Both the position numbers and the translations under genes were made by a program. A DNA stretch of 41,779 bases. Origin: Pseudomonadota bacterium (GTDB lineage: Bacteria > Pseudomonadota > Gammaproteobacteria > Pseudomonadales > Pseudomonadaceae). The stretch's first letter is position 1, and every line of letters starts with the position of its first letter. This document shows positions 7,648 to 17,195 of this stretch, piece by piece. The stretch covers positions 1 through 41,779 of the forward strand of contig JAEYXX010000186.1 in the NCBI GenBank assembly GCA_023431055.1. The letters are read 5' to 3'. The notes beneath the pieces are model-generated. The model ran no database searches. It was not told the origin of the DNA and saw only the letters and a list, made by a program, of their open reading frames with translations.

Positions 7648-9564
7648 ATGCTTTCCGCCGTCGCGCGCTACAAACAACTGCTGTCCAGCGCCCTCGCCCG
7701 TTACTTCCCCCGCACCACCGCCTACCTGCGCGCCGAGCGCGAAGCGGCGCAGCCGCGCAAGCCGGTGCGCAAGCAGAGCAAGAAGAAATCCACCGGCAAC
7801 AACAAGAAAGCCGGCAGTCGCAAGACCGCCAGCAGCAAACCCGGCCCCGCCGGTATCTACCCCGCCACCCGGCTGAAGATCGAAGACGCCCAGGTGCAGG
7901 CCATGCGCGAGCGCGTGGCCCAGGCGGTAAGCGCCGGACTGATCGGCGCGCCATCGGACGAGCAGTGGGCGATGATTCTCTGCCGCGCCCCGCTGGCGCG
8001 GATCTTCGCCGGCGCCGGCTCGGGCAAGTCGAGCACCCTGGTGCTGCGCGTGGTGTTCCTGCTCTGCCACCTGGCAGTCGACCCCAAGCGCCTGACGGTG
8101 ATCTCCTTCACCAACGCCTCCTGCCACGAGCTGCGCGAGCGCCTGCAACGCCTGCTCGGCTTCTGGCACTACCCGCACGACGCGCGCCAGTGCGTGCGCA
8201 CCTTCCACGCCGCCATGGCCACGCTGGCCAAGGAGCGCCTGGGCAACCCGCGTTGGTTCGAGCAACTGGACGAGCCCAGTGACGAACCGGACAACCCGCT
8301 CGCCGGCGGACGCCTGCGTCCCGCGCAGCAGCGCCTGCTCAAGCAGGCCTACCAGAACGCCTACGCAGACGATGCGCGCTTTCGCGCCCTGACTCACCGC
8401 CTGCTCAAACTGCCGGCACCCGAAGAGCCGCCACAGGGCAAGGCCAAGGCACCACTGGACGCCTGCAAGCTGCCCGGTGAATTCGCCGCTCCGCCGCTGT
8501 TCGAGCTGCTACACAGACAGATCGATTTCGCCGAAAGCCTGGGGATTCGTCTCGACCGTCTGGACGTGAAGACGCTGGCCTGCGGCCCGCGCGAACGAGA
8601 CTTCATCGAAGCCATGCAGCGCTTCCACCAGCAGTTCACCGCCCTGGTACAGAGCCAGGGGCTGATCAGTTTCAACGGCGCCTTCGCGCAGTTGAGCGAG
8701 CGCCTGAGCAGCGACGGCGGCAAACCCGGCCCGGCCCTGCTCGCCTTGAGTCACCTGCTGATCGACGAATTCCAGGACATCTCGCCGCAGATCGTGCTGT
8801 GGCTGCAGGCCGTGCACCGTCGCCTGCACGCTGCGGGCGAGCGCATCAGCCTGATGGCCATCGGCGACGACTGGCAATCGATCTACGGCTGGCGCGGCAG
8901 CTCGCCGGAGCTGTTCATCGACTTCGACCGCCACTTCCCCAGCCGCGGACGCGGCAAGAGCACCACCCTGCTGCTGGGTACCAACTACCGCAGCATCGAG
9001 CCGGTTATCCGCGATGCCGAAAAGGTATTGGCCGAAGTGCACAGCAAGCAGGCCAAGACCTGTGTCGCGGCCAAGGCGATGCAGCCGGGTGACCATGGCG
9101 TCAAACTGATCCAGCGCTTCGACCTGGCCAGCGACATGCCGGCGCTGCTCAAGGAAATCACCGCGCAGTGCCAGCACGTCAGCCAACGCCCCAACGCGGA
9201 TCGCACCGCCGTGCTGCTGCTCAGCCGACGCAACGAGCCGCTGCAGCAGGTGCGCGCGCAACTGGACAAGGCGCTGCCAGTGAAAACCATGACCATTCAC
9301 CGCGCCAAGGGCCTGCAGGCCGAGGTGGCGATCATCCTCGACGACTGCCTGCCGGTGGACAAACACCCACTGCGCAACGCGCTCTACGCCCAGTGTGGCT
9401 TCTTCGCCGGCAGCTACGACCAGGCCATGCAGGACGAAGCCCGGCGCCTGGCCTACGTGGCCATTACCCGCGGCGTAAGCCGAGTCTTGTGGTACACGCG
9501 CAAGGCCCAGGGCGCCACGCAGTGCTTGGCAGCGAGCCGGCCAATCGCGCAAGCTTCAGGCTGA
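7648..9564 (+). CDS. SF1 (UvrD/Rep-like) DNA helicase
   Basis: The 638-aa protein has all core SF1A helicase motifs: Q motif and Walker A (PSDEQW...FAGAGSGKSST, about 103-130), motif Ia (VISFTNASCHELRERL), motif II LLIDEFQDIS (about 370-379), motif III IGDDWQSIYGWRG, motif IV LLGTNYRS, motif V MTIHRAKGLQAEV and motif VI RRLAYVAITRG. Residues 36-66 are a basic, low-complexity Lys/Arg/Ser linker before the ATPase core. It should be an ATP-driven 3'-5' translocase. It is shorter than UvrD or Rep (about 670-720 aa) and its sequence is distinct from both. The start at 7648 follows from the loss of similarity upstream. The next gene, a LysR regulator, begins 20 bp after its stop. Its role in repair or replication restart is inference. 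Confidence 0.88.
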   Translation: MLSAVARYKQLLSSALARYFPRTTAYLRAEREAAQPRKPVRKQSKKKSTGNNKKAGSRKTASSKPGPAGIYPATRLKIEDAQVQAMRERVAQAVSAGLIGAPSDEQWAMILCRAPLARIFAGAGSGKSSTLVLRVVFLLCHLAVDPKRLTVISFTNASCHELRERLQRLLGFWHYPHDARQCVRTFHAAMATLAKERLGNPRWFEQLDEPSDEPDNPLAGGRLRPAQQRLLKQAYQNAYADDARFRALTHRLLKLPAPEEPPQGKAKAPLDACKLPGEFAAPPLFELLHRQIDFAESLGIRLDRLDVKTLACGPRERDFIEAMQRFHQQFTALVQSQGLISFNGAFAQLSERLSSDGGKPGPALLALSHLLIDEFQDISPQIVLWLQAVHRRLHAAGERISLMAIGDDWQSIYGWRGSSPELFIDFDRHFPSRGRGKSTTLLLGTNYRSIEPVIRDAEKVLAEVHSKQAKTCVAAKAMQPGDHGVKLIQRFDLASDMPALLKEITAQCQHVSQRPNADRTAVLLLSRRNEPLQQVRAQLDKALPVKTMTIHRAKGLQAEVAIILDDCLPVDKHPLRNALYAQCGFFAGSYDQAMQDEARRLAYVAITRGVSRVLWYTRKAQGATQCLAASRPIAQASG

Positions 9565-9584
9565 TCGGCACTTCAGGCGCTCCC

Positions 9585-10484
9585 ATGGACAAACTGCTGG
9601 CTCTGCGCACCTTCGTCGCCACCGTTCGCTGCGGTGGCTTTTCCGCTGCGGCGCGGCAACTGGGGCTGGCTACCTCGTCGGTGACCCGCGCAGTCAATGC
9701 CCTGGAACAGGAGCTGGGCTGCGTGCTGCTCAACCGCAACACACGGCAGATCAGCGTCAGCGAGGCTGGACGGGACTACTTCGAGCGAGCCCTGGCCATC
9801 CTCGATGCGCTGGACGAGGCCGACGCCGCCGTGGCCGACAAGGACGGCGAAGTCCGCGGTCGTCTGGCCGTAAGCGTGCCGGTGGAGTTCGCCCGACGCA
9901 TCATCGCACCGCGCCTCGGCAAGCTGCTGGAACGACACCCACAACTGGAGGTGACCCTACGCGTGACCGATGAGGTGGTCGATCTGCTCAGCGAACGGGT
10001 CGACCTGGCACTGCGCCTGGGCTCGTACATCGTCAGCGACGACGTGGTCAGCCAGCGGGTCGGCAGCTTCCGCCGCTGGCTGGTGGCGAGCCCGCAGTAC
10101 CTGGCGCGCACCTCACCCATCAGCCACCCGGAGGCACTGCAGGCGCACGCCTGCCTGCAGTACGACTACGGCAGCCCGGCGAATTACTGGCGCTTCGAGC
10201 AGCAGGGTACGACGCTACAGGTTCCAATCAGCGGACGTCTGCGCAGCAACAACGCCGATATCCTGCGCCAGGCGGCGCTGGATGGTCAGGGCATCGCACT
10301 GCTGTCGGACTGGCTGGTACGTGACGACGTGGACAGTGGCAAGCTGCAGCGCCTGTTGCTCGACTACGACGTCGCACCCGGCCCGCACGAAGGCACCATC
10401 CACCTGCTGTACCTGCCGAACCATCGCGGCTCTCGGCGCATCGCCACGTTCAGCGAATTTCTCCAGGAGCTGCTGCAAGGCTAA
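9585..10484 (+). CDS. LysR-family transcriptional regulator
   Basis: The 299-aa protein begins MDKLLALRTFVATVRCGGFS with the winged helix-turn-helix SAAARQLGLATSSVTRAVNALE. It continues with an effector domain that includes VDLALRLGSYIVSDDVVSQRVG and DGQGIALLSDWLVRDDV, and it is full length for the family. No clear Shine-Dalgarno precedes the ATG at 9585, which lies 20 bp after the helicase stop, so it may be translated from the same message. The MFS exporter starts 106 bp downstream in the same direction and is the most likely nearby target. LysR regulators are often divergent from their targets, so this is only a suggestion. Confidence 0.92.
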   Translation: MDKLLALRTFVATVRCGGFSAAARQLGLATSSVTRAVNALEQELGCVLLNRNTRQISVSEAGRDYFERALAILDALDEADAAVADKDGEVRGRLAVSVPVEFARRIIAPRLGKLLERHPQLEVTLRVTDEVVDLLSERVDLALRLGSYIVSDDVVSQRVGSFRRWLVASPQYLARTSPISHPEALQAHACLQYDYGSPANYWRFEQQGTTLQVPISGRLRSNNADILRQAALDGQGIALLSDWLVRDDVDSGKLQRLLLDYDVAPGPHEGTIHLLYLPNHRGSRRIATFSEFLQELLQG

Positions 10485-10590
10485 GGCTTTTGCACCGCGC
10501 GCAACGCAGCGTTGCCGATCCGACGGATTCTCCGCCAGGCGTTACCTGCCTAACCTTGCGCCTGTCGCTTCCTCTCATCGAGATCCCATC

Positions 10591-11778
10591 ATGACTAGCC
10601 AGACCTCCTCACTCACGAGCGAGTCGCCAGCCCTGCCGCAGGCACTGGTGCTGCTGTTCGCCCTGTGCTGCGGCGCGATCGTCGCCAATCTCTACTACGC
10701 CCAGCCGATCATCGAGCTGATAGCCCCGGATGTCGGCCTCAGCGCCGAACGCGCCAGCCTGATCGTTTCGCTGACGCAGATCGGCTACGCGCTCGGCCTG
10801 CTGTTCCTGGTGCCCTTGGCCGACCTGCTGGAAAGCCGCCGGCTGATGCTGATCACCACCGCGGCCGCGCTGCTCTGCCTGCTGGCAGCCGCCTTCGCCC
10901 ATCAGCCGGATCTGTTCCTCGGCCTGGCACTGCTGATCGGGCTCAGTTCGGTGTCGGTGCAGATGCTGATTCCCCTGGCCGCCAACCTCGCACCCGAGGC
11001 CAGCCGTGGCCGCGTGGTGGGCAACATCATGAGCGGTCTGCTGCTCGGCATTCTGTTGGCACGGCCTCTGGCCAGTGTGGTGGCCGGCGAGTTCGGCTGG
11101 CGTGCGGTGTACCTGATGGCGGCCGCTCTGATGCTGCTGATCGTGGCCGTGATCGCCACTACCATTCCGCGTCATGCCCCCAGCCACCGCGCCAGCTACG
11201 GGCAACTGCTGGTTTCGCTCGTGCAGCTGCTGCGCCGCTATCCGACCCTGCGTCGTCGCGCGCTTTATCAGGGCCTGATGTTCGCCAGCTTCAGCCTGTT
11301 CTGGACGGCCGCGCCGCTGGAGCTTGCCCGCCATCTTGGCCTGAGCCAGCAGGACATCGCCCTGTTCGCCCTCGCCGGCGCCATCGGCGCGGTCGCGGCC
11401 CCCATCGCCGGGCGCCTCGCCGACGCCGGCCATACCTGGCGCTCCAGCCTGGTGGCGCTGGTCCTGGCGCCACTGGCCTTTGCGCCCAATCTGCTCAGCG
11501 CCGGGCTAGGCTGGATCGGACTGGTCGCCACAGCCATCGTGCTGGATTTCGCCGTGCAGATGAGCATGGTGCTGGGCCAGCGCACTATTTATGCCCTGGA
11601 GCCGCAAAGCCGCGCACGGCTCAATGCGCTGTACATGACCAGCATCTTCGTGGGCGGCGCCATCGGCTCGGCATTGGCCAGCCCGGTCTACGAACGTTTC
11701 GGCTGGCCGGGCACGGCACTGCTGGCCGCCGGGCTGCCGCTGCTGGCCCTGCTGATATTCATCGGCAAAGAGGAGTGA
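10591..11778 (+). CDS. Major facilitator superfamily transporter (12-TM exporter type)
   Basis: The 395-aa protein has about twelve hydrophobic stretches. The conserved cytoplasmic loop between TM2 and TM3 reads LFLVPLADLLESRRLM, a variant of the MFS motif A (GxxxDxxGRR). LPQALVLLFALCCGAIVANLYYAQPIIELIA at the start resembles the sugar-efflux/YnfM-like drug:proton antiporters. It is probably an efflux carrier. The substrate is unknown. GAGA lies about 8 nt before the ATG at 10591. It follows a LysR gene in the same orientation. A hairpin-rich AT-biased region follows its stop. Confidence 0.9.
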   Translation: MTSQTSSLTSESPALPQALVLLFALCCGAIVANLYYAQPIIELIAPDVGLSAERASLIVSLTQIGYALGLLFLVPLADLLESRRLMLITTAAALLCLLAAAFAHQPDLFLGLALLIGLSSVSVQMLIPLAANLAPEASRGRVVGNIMSGLLLGILLARPLASVVAGEFGWRAVYLMAAALMLLIVAVIATTIPRHAPSHRASYGQLLVSLVQLLRRYPTLRRRALYQGLMFASFSLFWTAAPLELARHLGLSQQDIALFALAGAIGAVAAPIAGRLADAGHTWRSSLVALVLAPLAFAPNLLSAGLGWIGLVATAIVLDFAVQMSMVLGQRTIYALEPQSRARLNALYMTSIFVGGAIGSALASPVYERFGWPGTALLAAGLPLLALLIFIGKEE

Positions 11779-11810
11779 GGAGCCGGCGCAAATACAAAAA
11801 TCGCAGGCAA

Positions 11811-11837
11811 CAAAAAATCGTCGGGAAAGATTTTTTG
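11811..11837 (+). terminator. AT-rich hairpin after the MFS gene
   Basis: CAAAAAATC (11811-11819) pairs with GATTTTTTG (11829-11837) across a 9-nt loop, 33 nt past the MFS stop. The T-tract in the 3' arm resembles an intrinsic terminator, although the stem is weak. A stronger GC-rich hairpin follows at 11889-11908. Confidence 0.4.
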
Positions 11838-11888
11838 ACGTCGCTTGCGACGGCCCGAAGGTTGCCGCCAGGGATGGCAGGCAACAAA

Positions 11889-11908
11889 AAACCCGCCGAA
11901 GCGGGTTT
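11889..11908 (+). terminator. Intrinsic terminator downstream of the MFS gene (bidirectional form)
   Basis: AAACCCGC and GCGGGTTT form an 8-bp stem with a short CGAA loop, flanked by an A-run on the left and TTTCTT on the right. The form can work on both strands between the plus-strand MFS gene and the minus-strand cytochrome b561 gene. Confidence 0.8.
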
Positions 11909-12016
11909 CTTCCCAACCATCCGACATCCTGTAGGTAGCCATCTTGGCCTGGTCATCTTCCTTGATCCTCAGCGATCCGTCGCTGCAGGGGATGTGTATA
12001 GAGTAGGGACTTACCC

Positions 12017-12046
12017 TGAGCGGCAACAGCCGTTGTTGCCGTCTCA
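12017..12046. repeat. Long hairpin near the 3' end of the cytochrome b561 gene
   Basis: CTGAG-CGGCAACA (12017-12029) pairs with TGTTGCCG-t-CTCAG (12034-12046), giving 13 pairs with one bulged base. It lies 26-55 bp past the cytochrome b561 stop (minus strand). No T-run follows, so it may be an mRNA-stabilising hairpin or a Rho-dependent end rather than an intrinsic terminator. Confidence 0.5.
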
Positions 12047-12071
12047 GCGTGTAAGCCTTTTGCCATAGCGC

Positions 12072-12602
12072 TCAGGAAGAACGCCCGATCATTCGCCCCA
12101 ACACATCGACATCGCCCTGGCGGCGGTGCACGAAGGCCATGACGATATGACCGATGATCAACACCAGCAGCAACCAGCCCAGATTGCCGTGCAACAGGTT
12201 GGCCGGGGCAAGCATCCATTCGATCTTGTCCCCGTCGAAACCGCTCATGATGGTCATGCCAAAGGCCTCGAAGGCGCGGCCGGAGCCATATTGACGCAGC
12301 AGGGCGAGCAGCGGGATCAGTACCATCAGGCCATAGAGCGCCAAATGGCCGAGCTTCGCCGGAACGCTGAGCGAGGCCGGTCGGCAACCGCGGTTGCTCA
12401 GCGCCCAGAGCAGGCGGATCACCACCAGCACCAGCAGTAGCAGCCCAACCGCCTTGTGCGTTCCGCCGACGATGCTTTCGAGAAAGTGCCCCTCGGGTAC
12501 GATCACCGTGAGGTATTGCCATACCAGCAGCGCGGCCATGGCCCAATGCAACAGCCGCGAGACAGCGCCGTAACGCTGCGCGGAATCTTGGAGGTTCGAC
12601 AT
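12072..12602 (-). CDS. Cytochrome b561 family protein (CybB-like)
   Basis: The 176-aa protein has four membrane segments and the four histidines expected to bind two b hemes: His19 in RLLHWAMA, His49 in GGTHKAVG, and the pair in NLLHGNLGW (about 138) and IIGHIVMAF (about 152). CybB-type b561 proteins move electrons between quinol and other acceptors in the inner membrane; E. coli CybB oxidises superoxide to ubiquinone. The ATG at 12602 has AGGGA about 7 nt upstream. It is a single gene after opgGH in the same orientation, separated from them by 255 bp and a strong hairpin, so it probably has its own promoter. Confidence 0.92.
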   Translation of the reverse strand: MSNLQDSAQRYGAVSRLLHWAMAALLVWQYLTVIVPEGHFLESIVGGTHKAVGLLLLVLVVIRLLWALSNRGCRPASLSVPAKLGHLALYGLMVLIPLLALLRQYGSGRAFEAFGMTIMSGFDGDKIEWMLAPANLLHGNLGWLLLVLIIGHIVMAFVHRRQGDVDVLGRMIGRSS

Positions 12603-12820
12603 ATCAGGTTCCCTGTCAGGTTAAATCGGTGAAGCAGCCTCATAAGGCCTGGCTTGCGCACGCGGCAACGCATTATCGGGACTGCGACAGGAAGGCGCGG
12701 ACACGGTTCCGCGCGCTTCGCTTGTTGGATGGTCGATGCCCTATCTCGGGCCTTTCAGACCATGTCCGGAGCCTATGGTGCCTGCAGCGAAGCGCATGTG
12801 GGTAGTCTGGCTGTAAGCAA

Positions 12821-12848
12821 GTGTGTCGCTGACAGGTCAGCGACACAC
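12821..12848 (-). terminator. Hairpin terminator candidate after opgGH
   Basis: GTGTGTCGCTGAC (12821-12833) and GTCAGCGACACAC (12836-12848) are perfect reverse complements with a 2-nt centre, one of the longest perfect palindromes in the window. It starts 9 nt past the opgH stop. The minus-strand tail is TTGCTTACAG, so the U-tract is poor. It may end transcription or stabilise the message. Confidence 0.65.
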
Positions 12849-12857
12849 GTTTTGCCG

Positions 12858-15407
12858 TCAACCGCCGCGCAGGCGGTCGCTGGCCTCGCGCCAGACATGA
12901 TGTTGCGGCTCCTGCCAGACGCGCGCGTGCAGGCGCGCCATGCCGTCGGGGTCGTTGAGCAGACGCCAGCGCGTCGCCTCGACCTTGCCTTCAGGCCCGG
13001 CATTGAGGATTTCATCGATTCGCTCATCGCGCAGTGCTTCGGCAGCCGGCACCACCTTGGCGTGGCGGGCGCGGGCCATGGCGCAGACCAGGGCGTTGTA
13101 CAGCGGATCGACCACTGCACGCAGGAACCCGTTGCGCAGCGCGCGTGAGCTGTTCAGTTGTTCGTACTCGGCGGTGTTGCTCAGCTCCACCGGCACCTTG
13201 TGCTCTTCCGGAATCAGAAACAGCTTGCTGCGCCGTGCTGCCAGGCCCGGCGCCGTGCGACTGGTCAGCACCGACACCACTGGCGACAGCACCAGCGATA
13301 CGACGATGGGCGCCAGCCACCACAGGAAGTCCGGGTTGAGCCAGGCCACCAGTGCCGTCCAGCTGATACCGATCAGCACCTGAGTACCGTGACGGCGGAA
13401 GGCTTCGCTCCAGGGTGTGGAATCATCCACGCGCTGCGGCGAGTTCCACTGCACCGACCAGCCGAGGAAGGCGGCGGTGACGAACAGGCTGTGGAACAGC
13501 ATGCGCACCGGCGCCAGCAGCACCGAGCAGGACGCCTCCAGCAGCATCGACAGCAGCACGCGCATGCGTCCGCCGTAAGCTTCTGCGCCCTTGATCCAGA
13601 TCAGCAGCACGCTGAGCAGCTTGGGCAGGAACAGCAGGGTCATGGTAGCGGAGAACAGGGCGATGGCCTCCTGCGGCTGCCAACGTGGCCACAGCGGGTA
13701 GAGTTGGTTGGGCTGCAGGAAGTACTCCGGCACCATCAGCGTGTGAATCGCCAGCAGGCAGGTCGAGAGCACCAGAAACAACAGCCACAGCGGCGCCGAC
13801 AGGTAGGACATGACACCTGTGAGGAACACCACGCGATGCACCGCATGCATGCCACGCACCAGGAACAGGCGGAAGTTCATCAGGTTGCCATGGCACCAGC
13901 GGCGGTCGCGCTTGAGTTCGTCGAGCAGGTTCGGCGGCAACTCCTCGTAGCTGCCCGGCAGGTCGTAGGCGATCCACACGCCCCAGCCGGCGCGGCGCAT
14001 CAGTGCGGCTTCGACGAAGTCGTGGGAGAGGATCGCACCGGCGAAGGAACCGGTGCCCGGCAGCGGCGCCAGGGCGCAGTGCTCGATGAAGGGTTTGACC
14101 CGGATGATCGCGTTGTGGCCCCAGTAGTGCGACTCGCCCAGCTGCCAGAAGTTGAGGCCGGCAGTGAACAGCGGCCCGTAGACGCTGGTGGCGAACTGCT
14201 GCAGGCGCGCATACAGGGTGTCCATGCCGGAGGCCTTGGGCGCGGTCTGGATGATGCCGGCACCGGGGTTGGCCTCCATCAGGCGCACCAGGCGGGTCAG
14301 GCAATCACCGCTCATCACGCTGTCGGCATCGAGCACCACCATGTAGCGGTAGTTGCTGCCCCAGCGCCGGCAGAAGTCGTCGATGTTGCCGCTCTTGCGC
14401 TTCACCCGGCGCCGACGGCGGCGGTAGAAGATATGGCCGAAGCCTTCCACCTCGCGGCACAGCTCCATCCAGGCCTGCTGCTCGGCCACGCAGATGTCCG
14501 GGTCGTTACTGTCACTGAGGATGAAGAAGTCGAAGTGCTCGAGCTGCCCGGTGGCCTTGAGTGACTCGAACGTCGCGCGCAGACCGGCGAACACCCGCGG
14601 CACGTGCTCGTTGGCGATCGGCATCACCAATGCGGTACGCGCCTGTGGCGAGATCGGCTCGTCACCGCAACTGGAGGCCGAGATGCTGTAGCGGTCACGC
14701 CCCTTGAGCAACTGGAAGAAGCCCATCAGCGCGGTCCAGAAGCCCATCGATACCCAGCAGAACAGCAGGGCGAACAGCGCCAGGATGCTGGTCTGCACCA
14801 CATAGGGCAGGATCTGCCGCGCCGACTCGCGCAGCGGCTGCTCGAACACCAGGCCCAGGTCGACCAGCGACCAGCCCTGATAGGGCAGTACCGACTTCAT
14901 GTACCAGGTGGCAACCACGGTCTGCACGATCATCAGTACCAGCAGCGCGGCGCGGCGTACCGCAGCGACATGACGCCAGCGTGCTTCGGCGAAGTCCTCG
15001 CTTTCGCGCGTACGTGGTCGCGGTGCCGGCTTCTCGCCCTTCAGGCGGCGCCAGCCACGCTGCAGGATGTTGGTCTGCCAGGGCTCCGGCACCATGCGCG
15101 TACGCTTGATCGGCGGCGTCGAATCGATGGTGGGCCGGCCCTGATGATCCCGGACGATGCGGCAGCCGCGCTCGAGCGCATCCGGCCAGCCCAGCGCCAG
15201 GCGGGCCGGCACCGACTCGAGCATCTCGCGGGTTTCGTCCTGAGGCTCGGCGGCCGCAAGGTCGTCCTCGTGCAGGGCACGATGCAGGGTGGCAAAATCG
15301 CAGCCCTGCTCTTCCAGGCGATGAGCCAGTGCTTGCCGGCGCTCATGATCGAGCGGTAGTTCGCCCAGGTAATCCTGGATCTGAGTAGCGTCTAGGCTGT
15401 TATTCAT
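12858..15407 (-). CDS. opgH: Osmoregulated periplasmic glucan glucosyltransferase OpgH (MdoH)
   Basis: The 849-aa protein matches the usual OpgH length. It is an inner-membrane GT2 glycosyltransferase with a cytoplasmic N-terminus of about 140 residues, membrane spans near [14 protein letters not shown] and [15 protein letters not shown], a catalytic loop with [13 protein letters not shown] (DxD at about 360-362) and DRRWCHGN (the QxxRW-like site near 500), then several C-terminal spans. It links glucose from UDP-glucose into the beta-1,2 backbone of periplasmic glucans and moves it across the membrane. The ATG at 15407 overlaps the opgG stop by 8 bp, which indicates translational coupling; no strong Shine-Dalgarno is present. 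A hairpin follows the stop. Confidence 0.96.
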   Translation of the reverse strand: MNNSLDATQIQDYLGELPLDHERRQALAHRLEEQGCDFATLHRALHEDDLAAAEPQDETREMLESVPARLALGWPDALERGCRIVRDHQGRPTIDSTPPIKRTRMVPEPWQTNILQRGWRRLKGEKPAPRPRTRESEDFAEARWRHVAAVRRAALLVLMIVQTVVATWYMKSVLPYQGWSLVDLGLVFEQPLRESARQILPYVVQTSILALFALLFCWVSMGFWTALMGFFQLLKGRDRYSISASSCGDEPISPQARTALVMPIANEHVPRVFAGLRATFESLKATGQLEHFDFFILSDSNDPDICVAEQQAWMELCREVEGFGHIFYRRRRRRVKRKSGNIDDFCRRWGSNYRYMVVLDADSVMSGDCLTRLVRLMEANPGAGIIQTAPKASGMDTLYARLQQFATSVYGPLFTAGLNFWQLGESHYWGHNAIIRVKPFIEHCALAPLPGTGSFAGAILSHDFVEAALMRRAGWGVWIAYDLPGSYEELPPNLLDELKRDRRWCHGNLMNFRLFLVRGMHAVHRVVFLTGVMSYLSAPLWLLFLVLSTCLLAIHTLMVPEYFLQPNQLYPLWPRWQPQEAIALFSATMTLLFLPKLLSVLLIWIKGAEAYGGRMRVLLSMLLEASCSVLLAPVRMLFHSLFVTAAFLGWSVQWNSPQRVDDSTPWSEAFRRHGTQVLIGISWTALVAWLNPDFLWWLAPIVVSLVLSPVVSVLTSRTAPGLAARRSKLFLIPEEHKVPVELSNTAEYEQLNSSRALRNGFLRAVVDPLYNALVCAMARARHAKVVPAAEALRDERIDEILNAGPEGKVEATRWRLLNDPDGMARLHARVWQEPQHHVWREASDRLRGG

Positions 15408-16935
15408 GAGAAGGCAGCTGATAGCTCCAGGTTTCCGACACAGGCTTGCCGTCCTCGACCAGCGCGGCACGCATCTCCACCGGCTGCGCCGGGTCCTTGA
15501 TCTTGACCCGCAGCAACAGACGCCAGCCTTTGCTCACCGGGTTGTAACGCAGGTTCTCTTCCAGCAACTCGGCGTTGTCATCGACACTGACCTGTACCTG
15601 CGGTGCCGCATCAGGCGAGCGCTTGGCCAGTTCCTTACCGACAAAATCGATCACCAGCGCGGTGCTGCCATCGGCCTGACGGATCAGGTTGGCCTGCTTG
15701 ATGTCGCCCTCGGACAGACGGGTCTGGCTGACCATGGCCAGTTGCGGATCGTGCAGCTTGGCGTCGTCACGGCTGAAATGTAGTCGATAGGCCACATCCA
15801 GCGACTCACCCGGTGCCGGCTGTTTCTCCGGGCGCCACAGGGCGACGATGTTGTCGTTGGTTTCGTCCGGGGTCGGAATCTCCACCAGCTCGACATGACC
15901 CGCGCCCCAGTCACCCACGGTTTCCACCCAGCCGCTCGGACGCAGCTCGTAGCGGTCATCGAGATCCTGATACTGGTTGAAGTCGCGGCCACGCTGCATC
16001 AGGCCGAAGCCACGCGGGTTGTCGATGCGGTAGCTGCTGACGTTGAGACGCTGCGGGTTGTTCAGCGGACGCCAGATCCACTCGCCATTGCCGGCGGCGA
16101 TGGCCAGGCCGTCGGAGTCATGCAGTTGCGGGCGGTAGTTCGGGCGCGGCCAGGGCTGGTTGGCGCCGAACAGGTACATGCTGGTCAGCGGGGCGATGCC
16201 GAGCTTCTCCACGTTCTCGCGAAGGTAGACCTTCGACTGCACGTCGAGCACGCTGTCGCGCCCCGGTTTGATCTCCATGCGGTAGGCGCCGGTGGCGCGC
16301 GGCGAGTCGAGCAGCGCGTAGATCACCAGACTGCGGCGATCGGGTTGCGGCTTCTCGATCCAGAACTCGGTGAAACGCGGGAATTCCTCGCCAGACGGCA
16401 GCGCCGTATCGATTGCCAGACCGCGGGCAGAGAGGCCGAACACCTGGCCCTTGCCGACGATACGGAAGTAGCTGGCGCCCAGCACGCTCATCACTTCGTC
16501 ATGGCGGCCCTTGGCATTGAGCTCATGAATGACCTTGAAACCAGCGAAGCCGATATCCTTGAGGTCATCGGGGTTCAGCTCGAGGTCGCCGAAGTCGAAC
16601 ATCGACGGGTCGTACTTGATCTCCTGGGTGCCCTCGGCGGTCACTTCGTTGATCTTCACCGGGACATCGAAATGCATGCCCTGGTGGAAGAAATACAGCT
16701 GGAACGGCGTCTTGCCGTCGCGCCAATGCGCTTTCTCTTCAAGGAAGCGGACCTTTTGATAGCCGGCGAACGGCAGCTCACGCAGCGAAGCGGGCAACTG
16801 GCTTTGCGGGGCGCTGTAGCCTTCGGCGGCAAGCGCCTTGGCCTTGACGGCGACATCATCCAGATCGAAGGCCCAGCTCTGGGCAGCGAACAACAGAGGG
16901 AGCACACAGAGGGCCAGCTTGCCGGCCTTGCCCAT
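15400..16935 (-). CDS. opgG: Glucan biosynthesis protein G, periplasmic (OpgG/MdoG)
   Basis: From the ATG at 16935 the protein is 511 aa, the same length as E. coli MdoG. It starts with a clear signal peptide ([22 protein letters not shown], cleavage before FDLDD). The long beta-sandwich domain includes [40 protein letters not shown] and [10 protein letters not shown], all typical of the family. OpgG works in the periplasm with OpgH and is needed for beta-1,6 branching or release of the glucans. GGAG lies 5 nt before this ATG. An ATG at 16959 with GGAGG 10 nt upstream is a possible alternative (8 more residues). The gene leads a two-gene operon with opgH. Confidence 0.95.
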   Translation of the reverse strand: MGKAGKLALCVLPLLFAAQSWAFDLDDVAVKAKALAAEGYSAPQSQLPASLRELPFAGYQKVRFLEEKAHWRDGKTPFQLYFFHQGMHFDVPVKINEVTAEGTQEIKYDPSMFDFGDLELNPDDLKDIGFAGFKVIHELNAKGRHDEVMSVLGASYFRIVGKGQVFGLSARGLAIDTALPSGEEFPRFTEFWIEKPQPDRRSLVIYALLDSPRATGAYRMEIKPGRDSVLDVQSKVYLRENVEKLGIAPLTSMYLFGANQPWPRPNYRPQLHDSDGLAIAAGNGEWIWRPLNNPQRLNVSSYRIDNPRGFGLMQRGRDFNQYQDLDDRYELRPSGWVETVGDWGAGHVELVEIPTPDETNDNIVALWRPEKQPAPGESLDVAYRLHFSRDDAKLHDPQLAMVSQTRLSEGDIKQANLIRQADGSTALVIDFVGKELAKRSPDAAPQVQVSVDDNAELLEENLRYNPVSKGWRLLLRVKIKDPAQPVEMRAALVEDGKPVSETWSYQLPSHE

Positions 16936-17064
16936 ACGGGCTCCAGAACAACGACTCATCGACACACAGCCTCCAGGGCAACACGTATTGACGGGCAGCG
17001 GCCAGCCCACTGGCCGGTCGCTGCGAAAGTTGAAATCAGGCGATTGGTATCAAGACAACGCGAG

Positions 17065-17108
17065 CGCGATGCACGGAGCCAACCGAATGGCGACATCCGT
17101 GCATGCGC
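17065..17108. repeat. Inverted repeat in the opgG upstream region
   Basis: ATGCACGGA (17069-17077) and TCCGTGCAT (17096-17104) are perfect reverse complements with an 18-nt spacer; the match extends outward as CGCG on each side with one offset base. It lies about 130-175 bp before the opgG start and about 90-130 bp after the bglX stop, so it could be a regulator site for opgGH or a transcript-end hairpin for bglX. Confidence 0.4.
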
Positions 17109-17195
17109 GGATTCTTTCTGCGCATTATTACCAGATCGAGAAGTCCGGCACAGGTGCTCGCGCGAGTATATTTTTCGCCTCCTTGGGCCACACCC

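Noticed and set aside
7648..10484. Helicase plus LysR as a defence module
   Set aside because: No nuclease, methylase or other defence partner is nearby; the neighbours are ordinary exporters.
11688..12026. A 112-codon minus-strand frame across the MFS-cytochrome gap
   Set aside because: It overlaps the MFS 3' end, runs through terminator hairpins and direct repeats, and has no credible start signal.
12654..13148. A 164-codon plus-strand frame in the cytochrome b561-opgH gap
   Set aside because: It runs through the opgH terminator hairpin into antisense of opgH, with no motif or good ribosome site.
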